DNA from: Euptelea pleiosperma
Lineage: Eukaryota; Streptophyta; Magnoliopsida; Ranunculales; Eupteleaceae
NCBI GenBank assembly: GCA_035048495.1
Contig: CM068552.1
Location: 18,106,154-18,170,153 of the forward strand
Reading direction: 5' to 3'
Length of the DNA: 64,000 nucleotides
In this document: in pieces, positions 34,981-45,126 of the stretch
How positions within the stretch are numbered: position 1 is the stretch's first letter
How the letters are laid out: each line of letters opens with the position of its first letter
Translations under genes and position numbers: made by a program
Notes under the pieces: model-generated
Databases searched by the model: none
What the model saw: the letters and a program-made list of their open reading frames with translations, nothing else
What the model was told of the DNA's origin: nothing

Positions 34981-35601
34981 TCCTTCCTGAATCATGCAAT
35001 TAAGTAAAAAAAAATCAACTAATTGAGTTTTGCCAAACACTTTCAGGGAACTGCAGATACTTGTAAAATCACTAACATAATTATAAAAGATCATTTTTCA
35101 ATAAATTTTATTTATTAAATTTTTTTATGATTATTTATAGAACAAAACCCTTAAAGGAAATAATTTTTCAACCTTATTTAAAGTTTGACAAAAAGGTAAT
35201 TGTTCTTTATCGAATCGCGAAAAATATTTCTCAAAACACTGCCAAATGAATGTTTTGGCTTAAGCGCTTTCACAAAAGTTGTTTAAAATATTTTTTAGGT
35301 AATTATAGAGATCCTAACCAATAGTTTTGGTTGAAAATAAATTTATTTCTTATTTTGAGTACCGTATTGTTAAATCGCGAAAATTTGATTCTAAAAACAT
35401 ATCAAACGGTTTAATTAGCAAAAACGTCTTTACAAAAGTTGCTCATTTTGATTTATGAGGAATTATGATAATCAAAAAAATATATATTTCAAAATAAAAA
35501 AAATTATTTTTATTTTTATTACACCCTGGATTTTGGGTAAACTAGCTGATCCACAGACATTCGAGTCAAGTTCGGGTGCCAAAATTTGGGGCGAGACAAT
35601 G
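34981..35601. other. AT-rich intergenic DNA
   Basis: No gene or repeat with defined ends is seen. 35518-35600 has LTR-like text (ACACCCTGGATTTTGGG) without a partner. Confidence 0.4.
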
Positions 35602-36353
35602 GGCCAGTTAAAATGAAAAAAGAAAAGAAAATTAGTGCATTGTACACATGTTTCTGGAACAGTTTAATACTTCATTTCCCAACCAGCAAATACAGAATTT
35701 ATCAAAGAAAAATATGAGATGAATTAGAGAATATCATTCATGTGCATAAATGTGTATGAGCATCACTTAGACACTCGGTGATAATTGTTAATTTATCATT
35801 CTTCTTGTTGTCAGCTATTATTAATACACTGTGTACATATTTCCGTGTGTCATTCTTTTTAGATGCACTTTCTATATTGTGTACTTATATGAGCTAACAT
35901 ATGTATAGTAGTAATTAAGCTTGTATAACCATGTGGGAACATCAGATTAAATGTATGGATAGCCATACTTATAGGAGTACCAATGATGTTACTGACTCAT
36001 TGGCTAAGGAGGGTGTATACAAGCAATCCTTGCATATTGGAAGCTTAATTTTGGTTTCCTTCACATTTTCTTCTTGTTTCCATAAGGAACTATCATTACT
36101 TGTAAAAAAAATCAGATAAAATGCATGGATGTTTACATTTTCTGTAGCAGTATATTCAACTCCTTGTGTCCACCTTCATGTTACATAGAATTCTAGTCAT
36201 TTAGCCTCAAAAGAGAATACTTTGTTTGGGGCTGTTTCTCTGGGTTCTTCTATCTTGTCAGCCAAAATTAGGGGGCCACTCATTGGATTTTTCATTTTTT
36301 GTGTTTTTGTCTTGGTGACCATTCTAGTGAAATGCAAATATTTCATTTGTCAG
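35602..36353 (+). repeat. Dispersed repeat of ~750 bp with LINE RNase H text, copy 1
   Basis: It is over 90% identical by eye to 60597-61350 in the same orientation. The frame 35940-36060 reads [20 protein letters not shown], the C-terminal RNase H end of a plant LINE ORF2, followed by a 3' UTR-like stretch. Confidence 0.75.
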
Positions 36354-36369
36354 GTAACCATTTTGGTTT

Positions 36370-36531
36370 TTGGTTAAGTGTCATATCGACAGCTTGCCTG
36401 CGACCTACTTGGGGCTTCCTATGGGGGCTAACTACATATCAAAGGCGTTATGGGAGCCAATGCTGGAATGTTTCAGGAGGAGGCTATCGTCTTGGAAAAG
36501 TAGTTATTTATCGAAAGGGGGGCAAGCTGGT
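36370..36531 (+). pseudogene. LINE reverse-transcriptase fragment
   Basis: LPATYLGLPMGANYISKALW and SSWKSSYLSKGGQ match the segment after the palm of plant L1-like reverse transcriptase. It is cut off by the LTR starting at 36532. Confidence 0.7.
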
Positions 36532-37556
36532 TGTTATGACCCATATTCTATTTTAGTTAAGAGTCTTTGTAATAAAGAATCCTAATCTAATTATGATTAA
36601 GTATATTAGGGTAGTTTCGTATTTCATTAAAGATTTGAATCAATTACTTTCCTAGTTTAGTAATTCAACCCTCGAGGGTTGGATTAGGTAGGTCTCTAGG
36701 GCGAGAAGTCTATATAATGTAATTGATGGTTGAGGATAAACGGAGAAGAAACCCCCTTTTTAGTACACGAAAGTGTCAAAAGAGTGATTCCCTCAAGGAA
36801 TCGATCTAAGAGAGTGATTCCCTTAAGGAATTATCCAACATTAGGAACTGGGTCATAATATCTGGTATCAGAGAAAGAAATCATGGACAAGGAGAGCAGG
36901 TAAATACTAACCAAAATGATTGCCCTTGTCACGAGCCTACAAGAGAGGGCTTCCACGATGAATACCTGTTTAGCACGAATGAACCAACGAACTATTGAGT
37001 TTGAACACATCCAGAAAGGAGGGCTTCTGCGATTTTGCACTCCCCCGAAACTAGTTACGAAGCCCAAAGTTGCTCTGGCTGAACCGAAGGCTACAACAAA
37101 GCCGAAACCTACTGCTAAGCCAAAATCGCGACCAAGCCAAAACCAAAATTGAAGCCGGAGCTTAAGGAAAACCAATAAAGGCTTCGAGAACGACGACAAG
37201 GGCTTCTCCGGGAAAAGGGCTCGGTTCCAAAGTCAACGAAAGAGGCAATGCGAAACCCAACAAAGCGACATCCATCGATTCAATTCCACCAAGAGAACAA
37301 ACCCATTTCAGCCTACCTCAAGATTCGTGTTAACGGTAGCGCCTCAAGATATGCATTGATGTTGGTGCCATTGACTTGGGTGAATGAGCAGTCATCTATT
37401 ATGATTTGAGATCCGGGTTGCATCGACCTTGAGGACAAGGTCGCTTCAAAGGGTGCGGGAATGTTATGAACCATATTCTATTTTAGTTAAGAGTCTTTGT
37501 AATAAAGAATCCTACTCTAATTATGATTAGGTATATGAGGGTAGTTCCCTATTTCA
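36532..37556 (+). mobile_element. Small non-autonomous LTR retrotransposon
   Basis: The left LTR starts TGTTATGACCCATATTC at 36532 and ends near 36840. The right LTR starts TGTTATGAACCATATTC at 37462 and matches the left one for about 95 bp before breaking off near 37556. A primer-binding site TGGTATCAGAG (36863-36873) follows the left LTR, and a purine-rich tract (AAAGGGTGCGGGAA) precedes the right one. The interior of about 620 bp has only a gag-like basic Pro/Lys stretch (36916-37152) and no pol. Confidence 0.8.
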
Positions 37557-38012
37557 GCTTACATAGTCAGGCCTGAGTTGCGGTTTGAAGCTCAAGTTGC
37601 TCGAACGAGAGTAAACAAAACTAGGACTTTTTTTAACTCAACACCCAAAATAGTCTCTTGTATTATTACTAATTACAGGTGCTTGCTAACTTGGTAATGT
37701 TTGTGAGTGTTAATACCATGCCTTTACCCGTGGAGCTAGTTGCCAAGTTCACGTATCATTCATGAACTATTAATTTCCAAGGGCGTAAACATATTGTACG
37801 GGCGAACAGGTAATAAAACAGATTCATTCACAATTTTTTAGATGCTTACGTATGGAATGCGCATAAGTTGTTATCGCGATTAAATCGACCCTTTTATCCG
37901 GGTTCCCTAGATGATGAAAAAAGAAGGGTGGTGTTATTTGCACACACTATTTCCATAATGGCACACACCTTTTGATGTGGAATGTGGGTGCAAATAAGTT
38001 GCACAGGAAAAA
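37557..38012. other. Intergenic DNA
   Basis: No gene is seen. GCACACACTATTTCCATAAT near 37940 could be one end of a repeat, but its partner is missing. Confidence 0.4.
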
Positions 38013-38071
38013 AAAACACGACATAAGAAGAAGAAGAAGAAGAGGAGGAGGAGGCCCGCCGCCACCAGGTA

Positions 38072-38105
<34 letters not shown>

Positions 38106-38270
38106 CTGGGTTGTTGATCAGCAGCCCAGAACTGAGAGGGAGTGGGAGAGAGAGACCAAGAGAGGAAGAGAGGGAGAGAGAGAGACTGAGAGAGAGGGGG
38201 GAGAGGGAGAGAGAGACGTACCTGCTGGCGGTGGGCCTCCTCCTCCTCTTCTTCTTCTTCTTATTCTTCA
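38013..38270. repeat. Large low-complexity palindrome (AAG/GGA ... CCT/CTT with CT/GA arms)
   Basis: (AAG)n(AGG)nCCCGCCGCCACCAGGTAC (38019-38070) pairs with GTACCTGCTGGCGGTGGGCC(TCC)n(CTT)n (38217-38270). Inside, (CT)n pairs with (GA)n around a 30-bp palindrome GTTCTGGGTTG...CAGCCCAGAAC (38102-38131). Long ORFs on both strands here are low-complexity and not genes. Confidence 0.8.
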
Positions 38271-38749
38271 CCCTCTCTCCCCGCTGAACCTGCAATTAAT
38301 TCTCTCTCAGACTCTTTCTCTCTCGTCTCTCCGTAGTAGCCACATGACATCCATGATTTCTTTGCAACTATTGTGTGAGACTACGTGGTTAACGGTTTGT
38401 CCAAAGACTCCACAATCCACTTAACAATGAGAAATCTTTTGCTCTGGTAATAGGTTGTGTTAATTTGTTTTGCTTTGCGTTTGATCAACCACTCTACTTA
38501 GTACTCTTCTCTTCTTTCCCTTACTTTTGCTTTGCGTTTTGTTCTTTAAATAGTTTCTAAGTCTTTAACAATTAACCTCTCTGCTATCCCTCTCATAGTC
38601 TCATATGAGTAGAACTTTGATGACGGATGTCTGTCAACATTGTTGATGGACCACAGTATGAACCACATGGCAATCTTTTACAGACCACAATCAATCTAAT
38701 TGATTGTTTATCGGTTGGATTTTAGTCTTTTTATGTGTTGATTTTCAAC
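38271..38749. other. Intergenic DNA
   Basis: I see no gene. 38620-38700 (ATTGTTGATGGACCACAGTA) may be the degraded left end of the MITE that follows. Confidence 0.4.
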
Positions 38750-38905
38750 CGTGTGATCCGATCATTATTTTTGGGTGCACAAATCCAACAGCTAGAAATC
38801 ACCATCAGACTGATTTTTGGTCTGTAGGTGCACGTCCACCGTCCACCTAAGGATGGGCTTAACATCCATACGGTCAATGGTCTCTAAGAGTATTCCACAT
38901 GGCTG
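38750..38905. repeat. Partial copy of the G-box-tipped MITE family
   Basis: The text CAGACTGATTTTTGGTCTGT, TAAGGATGGGCTTAACATCC, GGTCAATGGTCTCTAAGAG and TATTCCACATGGC matches the right half of the 12547 and 30786 copies. The tip G-box is decayed to CACATG (38896-38901). Confidence 0.55.
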
Positions 38906-38982
38906 TTTTAGATGCCACCCGCACGCCCAAAGAAAAAAATTGCAGCAGTAAAAATTCCTCGTCCACTACCTCGTCAACAGTC

Positions 38983-39151
38983 GAATTTTTTTTTTGAAGC
39001 AATGGATTTTTGAAGCAGCGGCCAATCACATGGTGCCACGACCAACTGTTGCTTCTGACAAACCCAGAAATGCTTTTTGAAAAGCAAGTTGTGGCGTCAT
39101 GTGATTGGCCACTGCTTCGCTGCTTCAAAAATCCACTGCTTCAAAAATTTT
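38983..39151. mobile_element. Hairpin MITE with 13-bp flanking direct repeat
   Basis: Arms TTTTTGAAGCAATGGATTTTTGAAGCAGCGGCCAATCACATG (left, from 38991) pair with CATGTGATTGGCCACTGCTT...AAAAATCCACTGCTTCAAAAA (right). Exact CTCGTCAACAGTC lies at 38970-38982 and 39152-39164. Confidence 0.8.
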
Positions 39152-39281
39152 CTCGTCAACAGTCCTAAACTTTGTTTAAAAAAAAAACAAAATACAATCC
39201 TAAACTTTAATCTCTTTTAAGTGTACTTTAAAAGTAAGAGATTAATTCACCATAAATTAATAAAATAACAATTATTGTAAG

Positions 39282-39605
39282 TAAGGTTTAAAAGGGGCCG
39301 GTATAACGGTATAACAGACTGGGGGCGTTACCATTTTTTCCGTTATAACGAAAATAACACTTTAGTGGCAAAAATGGAAAATAAAGGAAAAATGGCGTCG
39401 GAATTCTAATTTTGAATTTCAGATTTTCAAAAAATGAAAAATAACGGAAATAATGGCTTTTTTTTCCTCAAACTTTTCCAGAAAACAATGGTCGTTATTT
39501 TCGTTATAATGGAAAATAACGGCCGTTATTTTCTAGGCATTTTAACAGTACGTAACGTAACGGGGAAGGTCCGAATCCATTATAACGGCCATTTTTTAAA
39601 CCATG
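39282..39605. mobile_element. hAT-like MITE, CCGTTATAACGG-word type, copy 1
   Basis: Termini are TAAGGTTTAAAAGGGGCC and, inverted, CATGGTTTAAAAAATGGCC. The interior repeats GTTATAACG and AAAATAACGG. Flanks ATTGTAAG and GTTGTAAT look like a decayed 8-bp duplication. It is the inverted relative of 44458-44803. Confidence 0.7.
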
Positions 39606-39634
39606 GTTGTAATAGTTACTTGTAATAGGGATAA

Positions 39635-42600
39635 TTTTTTTTGGAACCTCCTCGGAGGGAGGGAAACTTTATTGATGTGGAAAAAGTGTTTACACCTAGA
39701 TAGGGGGGGACGTAAATGCCTTACCCCTTAAGATGCTATAAAAGGGTGAGAATACTAAGCAAAAAAGAACCTCAATACAAGTAAAATAAGAACTAGGCTC
39801 TAATGTAATGCATACCAATCTTGTCCATCCGAAAAAATCCAGCAAGTCTCGGAGGCCCATTATCTCTAAATTCCATGTAGGCTCTAGTCAATAACCCATT
39901 CCTAGCCATGCAATCCGTCACTGCATTCGACTCTCGATAGATATGCATGATAGAGTACTCGAATTCTTTCAACATATCCATCTCTTTCCACCACCAAGAT
40001 TTAAGATGCCAAGGTATGAGAATAGGTTTAGTGATCCAAGTTACCACAAGCTTCGAATCAGATTAAATGCTAATCTTGTAAATGCCAATCTTTTTACACA
40101 AGTGAAGCCCATCAAGAATGGCCCTCAATTCTACTAAGCTATTGCTACCCTCTCCATAGAAAGAATGGAAGGCCATGAGCAGGCTACCGTTATGATATCT
40201 GATAACCCCACCACCGCTCGCAAGTTTTTGGTTGGAGGATGCGCCATCCACATTCAAAGCTGTTACACCAAAATTTAGCTTCTTCCAATACACGACCATG
40301 GCTCTTCTAGGCGAAAAATGAAACTCCACCAACTGAAGCTTCTCAATAATAAGGTTAAGGTGATATTCATTGGGCTTCGTCGGCGTGATAGATGAATTGA
40401 TGTCCCCAATCCAACGCCAAACTTTCCTTCTAATAAAATTGATATTACTGGACTTACCCTCAAACTTACGTTTGTTCCTCTCCAACCAAATCTCCAAAAG
40501 AATCACCGTGGGAGTAATGATGTGAAGAATACCCACTTGGGAGTGCCGAGAAGTAACCGTGCACCATTTACGCAAGATGGCACCGATCCCCACACAATTG
40601 CGAATATTGATCACAAAGAGATGTTCAAACGGTTCCCAAATGGCTCTAGCGAGATCGCTATCTACGAACAAGTGTTTAATATTCTCAATATTATGAGAGA
40701 AACGGCATTGACAACAAGAGGCCATGGTAACATAACTCTTTTGGAGCACAGAGTCAACCGGAACAACGCCTTGGACAAGTTTCCACACAAAAAACCCAAT
40801 CTCGATCATCCTTATGCCAGACCCACTTAGCCAGATGCGACAACTAATTCTTAGATATGTAATTGTCATAAGCAGATTTGATATTGAAGTTACCATCGCT
40901 GGAATGCAGCCAAACACGTCTATCATTCTCTTCCTCAGTAGTTACAATATTATCTTCATAAGCTTTAAGGATATCAGTAATGTTCTCCTGACGCAATGGT
41001 TCAAGAAGGAATTCTTTCTCAGCAGCTTCAACAGCAGCTTCAATAAAGTAGCTTTTTTTTTTATTTTTTATCTTGGATCATGTCAACATTAACCTGATTT
41101 GCAATAATACCTTTACCAGACCAATTATCGAACCAAAAATTCATAGTCCCCTCCTTAATCAACCATGTAGAATTATAACAAATGAATTCCAGAGTCTTTA
41201 GTGAGTCCCTCCACATCTGAGATGTACCCGCCTTTGGCACATCATTATAATTAAACCCTGAACTAACCATGTACTTGTCGTGCACAAACTGGTCCCACAA
41301 AGAATTCTTAAAAGAAATCCTCCACATTCTCTTCATCTGAAAGCATTCCATGACCTCATGAATGTCTCTAATACCAAAGCCGCCTTCTTTAAGAGGTTTA
41401 CAAATATTTTTTCACGCAACCCATTGCTTTTTAGAACGCCATTCAAATTCTCACCAAAAGAAATCAGAGAAAATTTTATCTAGATTCGCCAAAATAGATT
41501 TAGACGTAGAAGTAGCAAACAAAAGATAAATAGGCATACTGGACAAAAAATGACGAAGAAGAATAAGTTTACTGCCTTGTGACAATAGCCGATTTTTCCA
41601 ACCCGCCACTTTTTTCTCAACTTTGATCAATAAATCGTTAAAATATTCGTTCTTCACTTTACCTTCATAAATAGGAACTCCCAAATAGGTGAACAACTTT
41701 TTATAGGTAAAGTTAGTGCTTCTCTTGACAACCTCAATTTTAGCCGTGGAAGTCTTCGAATGCATGGCGAATGAACTTTTGTTATCATTAATCAATTGGC
41801 TCGAGCAGCTGCAATAATTGTTAAGAAAATTCATACATCCTTCAGTTGAAGAATTTCTCCCATTCAGAAAGATCACCAAATCATCTGCGTACATCAAATG
41901 GGTGATGGGATTGCAATTCCTAGGCGTATGATAATAACCGATGTTACCATTGACAAACTGATTATTCAATCCTCTACTCAGGACCTCCGAGCACAAAATG
42001 AAGAGTTAAGGGATAGGGGGTCCCCTTGCCTAAGACCTCTAGTAGCTTTAAAGCGACCTTCATAAGTACCTTGAAAAAGGACAGAGATCCAATTATTGTT
42101 AATGCAGTTGGAAATCAAGCTAATCCACTGGTCTCCAAACCCAAATCTCTGCAAGACGTTCACAAGAAACGGCCACTCCGCTCAGTCGTAGCCTTTAGCC
42201 ATGTCAATCTTAAGCACCAAATCATCCCCCCCCATAAACTTTTTTACCAATACAGTGCATAAGTTCTTGGGCAAGACCAAAAATTCTCTATAATAAGCAT
42301 GTCTTTTACAAAAGCACCCTGCTCCAAGGAAATAAGTTTCCCCATAATCCTACCAAGCCTGTTGGTAATAATTTTAGAGAAGATCTTGTAAACGACATTA
42401 CACCGACTAATAGGCCTAAAGTCTGCAAAATTCATAGGATTCTCTTTCTTGGGAATCATCGAGATAAAATTATTAGTGAAAGATGCAGGAAGCATATTAC
42501 CTTTAAAATAATCCACAGCTGCCTTAGAGACCTCTTCACCAACGATACCCCAACAAGACTGAAAAAGGCTGCAGAAAAACCATCTGATCCTGGAGCACTA

Positions 42601-44020
42601 TCTTGCGGAATACTAAAGACAGCTTGTTTGACCTCTTCTTGGTTAGGCATATCCATCAAAAAAACCATTGTCTTCTTCGTCAACCAAGGTCGGAATACAA
42701 TTAAGAATATCCTCCTCAATATGATAGCCTTCCAACTGAAGCATGGCATTAAAATAATCCAATCCACAACCCCTTTATGAATAGCACTCTGACTATCCGA
42801 CCAAGACCTATCATGACGATGAAGACCTTTAATAATACCATATTTCATTCTTTCTTTAGTGGTCGCATGAAAAAAACTAATGTTGGAGTCCCCCTCTTGA
42901 AGCCATTTGATTCTCGATTTCTGTTTCCAAAAAAAATCTTCCTGGATGACAGTATGTTTATATAAAGCTTGCATTTTTTTCCACTCAACCCAGTCCTCTG
43001 TAGCCCAGTTATCGATCATTTTCTGTTCCAAGATAAGAACCTTGTCTTCAATTGAGTGTAAGTTGTTGTGAATGTTTCCGAAAACCTGTTATTCAAGATC
43101 TTCAACTTACTTCTTATAAATTTTAATTTAATGCCAAGCACCTGCAAAGCCTCACTTTAAACTGGAGCATCCCAGATGGACCTCACAAAATTTAAGAATT
43201 GATCATGAGACACCCACATCCTCTAGAATCTAAAAGGCCTATGCCGTCTACAGATATTATGAATCAGGGAGATTAGAATTGGAGAGTGATACGAGCACAA
43301 TCTAGGCAAATGACTGATAACAATGGATGGAAGATTGTTCAACCAATGGGAGTTCACAAAAACTCTATCCAGCCTGGCCCAAATGCGTCTACTTCCTTCT
43401 TGATTATTGCACCAGGTGAATATAGACCCCGTGTACCCAGCATCAATAAGACCACAAACTTGAACCATATATATCATTAAATTCACTAACCGTAGAATTG
43501 ACAGGAGTGTTACCACCTATCTTTTCTAAGTTGACAATCACACAATTAAAATCACCTCCCACAATCTAAGGGGAGGAAATGGCCGACCTCAAATTAACTA
43601 AAATATCACAGAGCTCCCTCATTTCCCTAGTAGAACACTTGGCATAAACAAAAGAAACGAAAAAAATACATCCAGAGTAATCATCTTTAATACGAACATG
43701 CAAAAGTTGGTTAGAGGAATATAGGAGGTCCACCGCTATATAATCATCCCAGAAGATCCAAAATTTACCCCCTATGTCATCATTATGCATAAAATTCTTG
43801 AGCTTGATTTTAGAACCCGAAGCACCCATATTCAACGTATTGATCATTGGTTCCGCAATCATAACCATCTTAGGAGCTTTATCAACCACAAGCTTCTTAA
43901 GATGGCACGATGTAGCTCTATTGCCTACCCATCTCGCGTTCTAGATCGATTAATATTTTGTTTAACATTAACAACCAATGGGAGGTTTTTTTGGGTGTGA
44001 GCTCTAGTGGGTACACCACG
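39635..44020 (-). mobile_element. L1-like LINE, nearly full ORF2 with 3' poly(A), decayed
   Basis: The 3' end is the T-run 39635-39642 preceded on the minus strand by CATCAATAAAGTTTCCCTCC. Reading right to left: endonuclease pieces (43889-43223, with EGSRRIWARLDRVFVN), reverse transcriptase (43031-41451, with DSAPGSDGFSAAFF, RPISRCNVVYKI, GLRQGDPLS, YADDLVIF), zinc-ribbon region (about 40926-40500) and RNase H (LNVDGASSNQKLASGGG, ESNAVTDCMARNG, to about 39793). Several stops and frameshifts inactivate it. ORF1 was not recognised, so the 5' limit is approximate. Confidence 0.88.
41451..43031 (-). pseudogene. LINE reverse transcriptase remnant
   Basis: RT motifs are split over frames 43031-42456, 42516-42244, 42163-41978 and 41996-41451, with the active-site MYADDLVIF near 41885. 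The domain order is intact but frameshifted, so it is not functional. Confidence 0.85.
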
Positions 44021-44449
44021 ATGCATCGCTAAATAATCTCTCCTATTCTTTTTACATTTAAAGTCAAGAGGAATACCTGGGTCAGACATGTGGTCCGTGT
44101 ACACCACAAGCTCTTCGTGTCACCATTTTCTGGATCAGAGACGTCATCAATGTCGTCAATGTCCTTCTTTGTGTCACCGCAAGTTGTTAATGACGACTTG
44201 TAACAGTTAAGCCGATGATCCAATCCGACAACACAGGGCTTGATTGAGTTAATGATCTAAGATCTAATGTGTGTATAAATCTCTGCCTTTTGAGTTGCAT
44301 ATACAATTACCTTACATTTATATTTTGGTTGCGAATTTTTGACCTCGAACTTTTGGATCATAGCCGAATTGAACACGAATAAATGCCGTTGCGAATTTTT
44401 GCTGTTCCTCGAATTTTTGCCGTATCCGAACTTAACAACAAAGGGCAGA
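44021..44449. other. Spacer between LINE and MITE
   Basis: Possibly the LINE 5' region. 44325-44440 repeats GTTGCGAATTTTTG and CCGAA words and may be another decayed word-type MITE without clear ends. Confidence 0.35.
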
Positions 44450-44457
44450 CCACTAAC

Positions 44458-44803
44458 CATTGTTTAAAAAACGACCGTTACAACGAAAATAACGGCCGTT
44501 ATAACAGATTCTGACCTCCCCTGTTACGTTATGTACCATTAATACGCCGAAAAATAACGGCCATTATTTTCCGTTATAACGAAAATAACGACCGTTATTT
44601 TCTGGAAAAAGTGTGAAAAAATGGCAGTTATTTTCTGTTATTTTTTGTTTTTCAAATTTCAAAATTTGAATTTCGGCGCCATATTTCCCGTTATTTTCCC
44701 ATTATTTTCCGTTTCTGACCCTGAGCGTTACAATTCGTTATAACGGAAAAATGGTAACGCCCACAGTCCGTTATACCGTTATAATGGCCCCTTTTAAACC
44801 TTG
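44458..44803. mobile_element. hAT-like MITE, CCGTTATAACGG-word type, copy 2
   Basis: Termini are CATTGTTTAAAAAACGACCG and, inverted, CAAGGTTTAAAAGGGGCC. They are flanked by exact CCACTAAC (44450-44457 and 44804-44811). The 346-bp interior is built from GTTATAACGGAAAATAACGG words. Opposite orientation to 39282-39605. Confidence 0.8.
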
Positions 44804-44858
44804 CCACTAACCACTGACTTGCTTGACTACCAAAAGAAATAAAAAACTCAAATGGGTT

Positions 44859-44957
44859 TGGGCCAACCTACTTGAGTTTTAACTTGCTGCTTGTAGTGGG
44901 CCTACAATCTTGGGCTAACAAAATTACATGGCCTTTTTTTTTACACTACGAAGCCCA
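44859..44957. promoter_or_regulatory. Cluster of four site II (TGGGCY) elements upstream of WDR3
   Basis: TGGGCC at 44859-44864 and 44897-44902, TGGGCT at 44911-44916, and AGCCCA (inverted TGGGCT) at 44952-44957, 170-270 bp before the start codon. Site II motifs bind TCP factors and are common in promoters of ribosome-biogenesis and other growth genes, which fits the product. Confidence 0.65.
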
Positions 44958-45126
44958 TTAATACTTCCTTTCTCCTAAGTATCCGAAAGAAGTACCGAGG
45001 CGGCGGGAACACAGAAGAGGGCTTTTAACAAAGCAAGCGATTTCAGAAAAAAAAGGAGGCGGTGCGCCATAGGGCTAATTGAACACCGCCAACAACGCCG
45101 CGAGTCCTCTCATTCCAGCAGCAGCC

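Noticed and set aside
36831..37199. 122-codon minus-strand ORF with membrane-like stretches
   Set aside because: It is the shadow of the LTR element interior, whose plus strand has the gag-like basic ORF, primer site and LTRs.
37894..38424. Long ORFs on both strands (133 and 150 codons) with Ser/Leu/Arg/Glu-rich products
   Set aside because: They are translations of CT/GA and AAG/AGG simple repeats inside a palindrome and have no domain.
45079..45126. Upstream start for WDR3 extending the frame by 16 codons
   Set aside because: It begins at TTG, not ATG; the first in-frame ATG is 45127 and its N-terminus fits the family.
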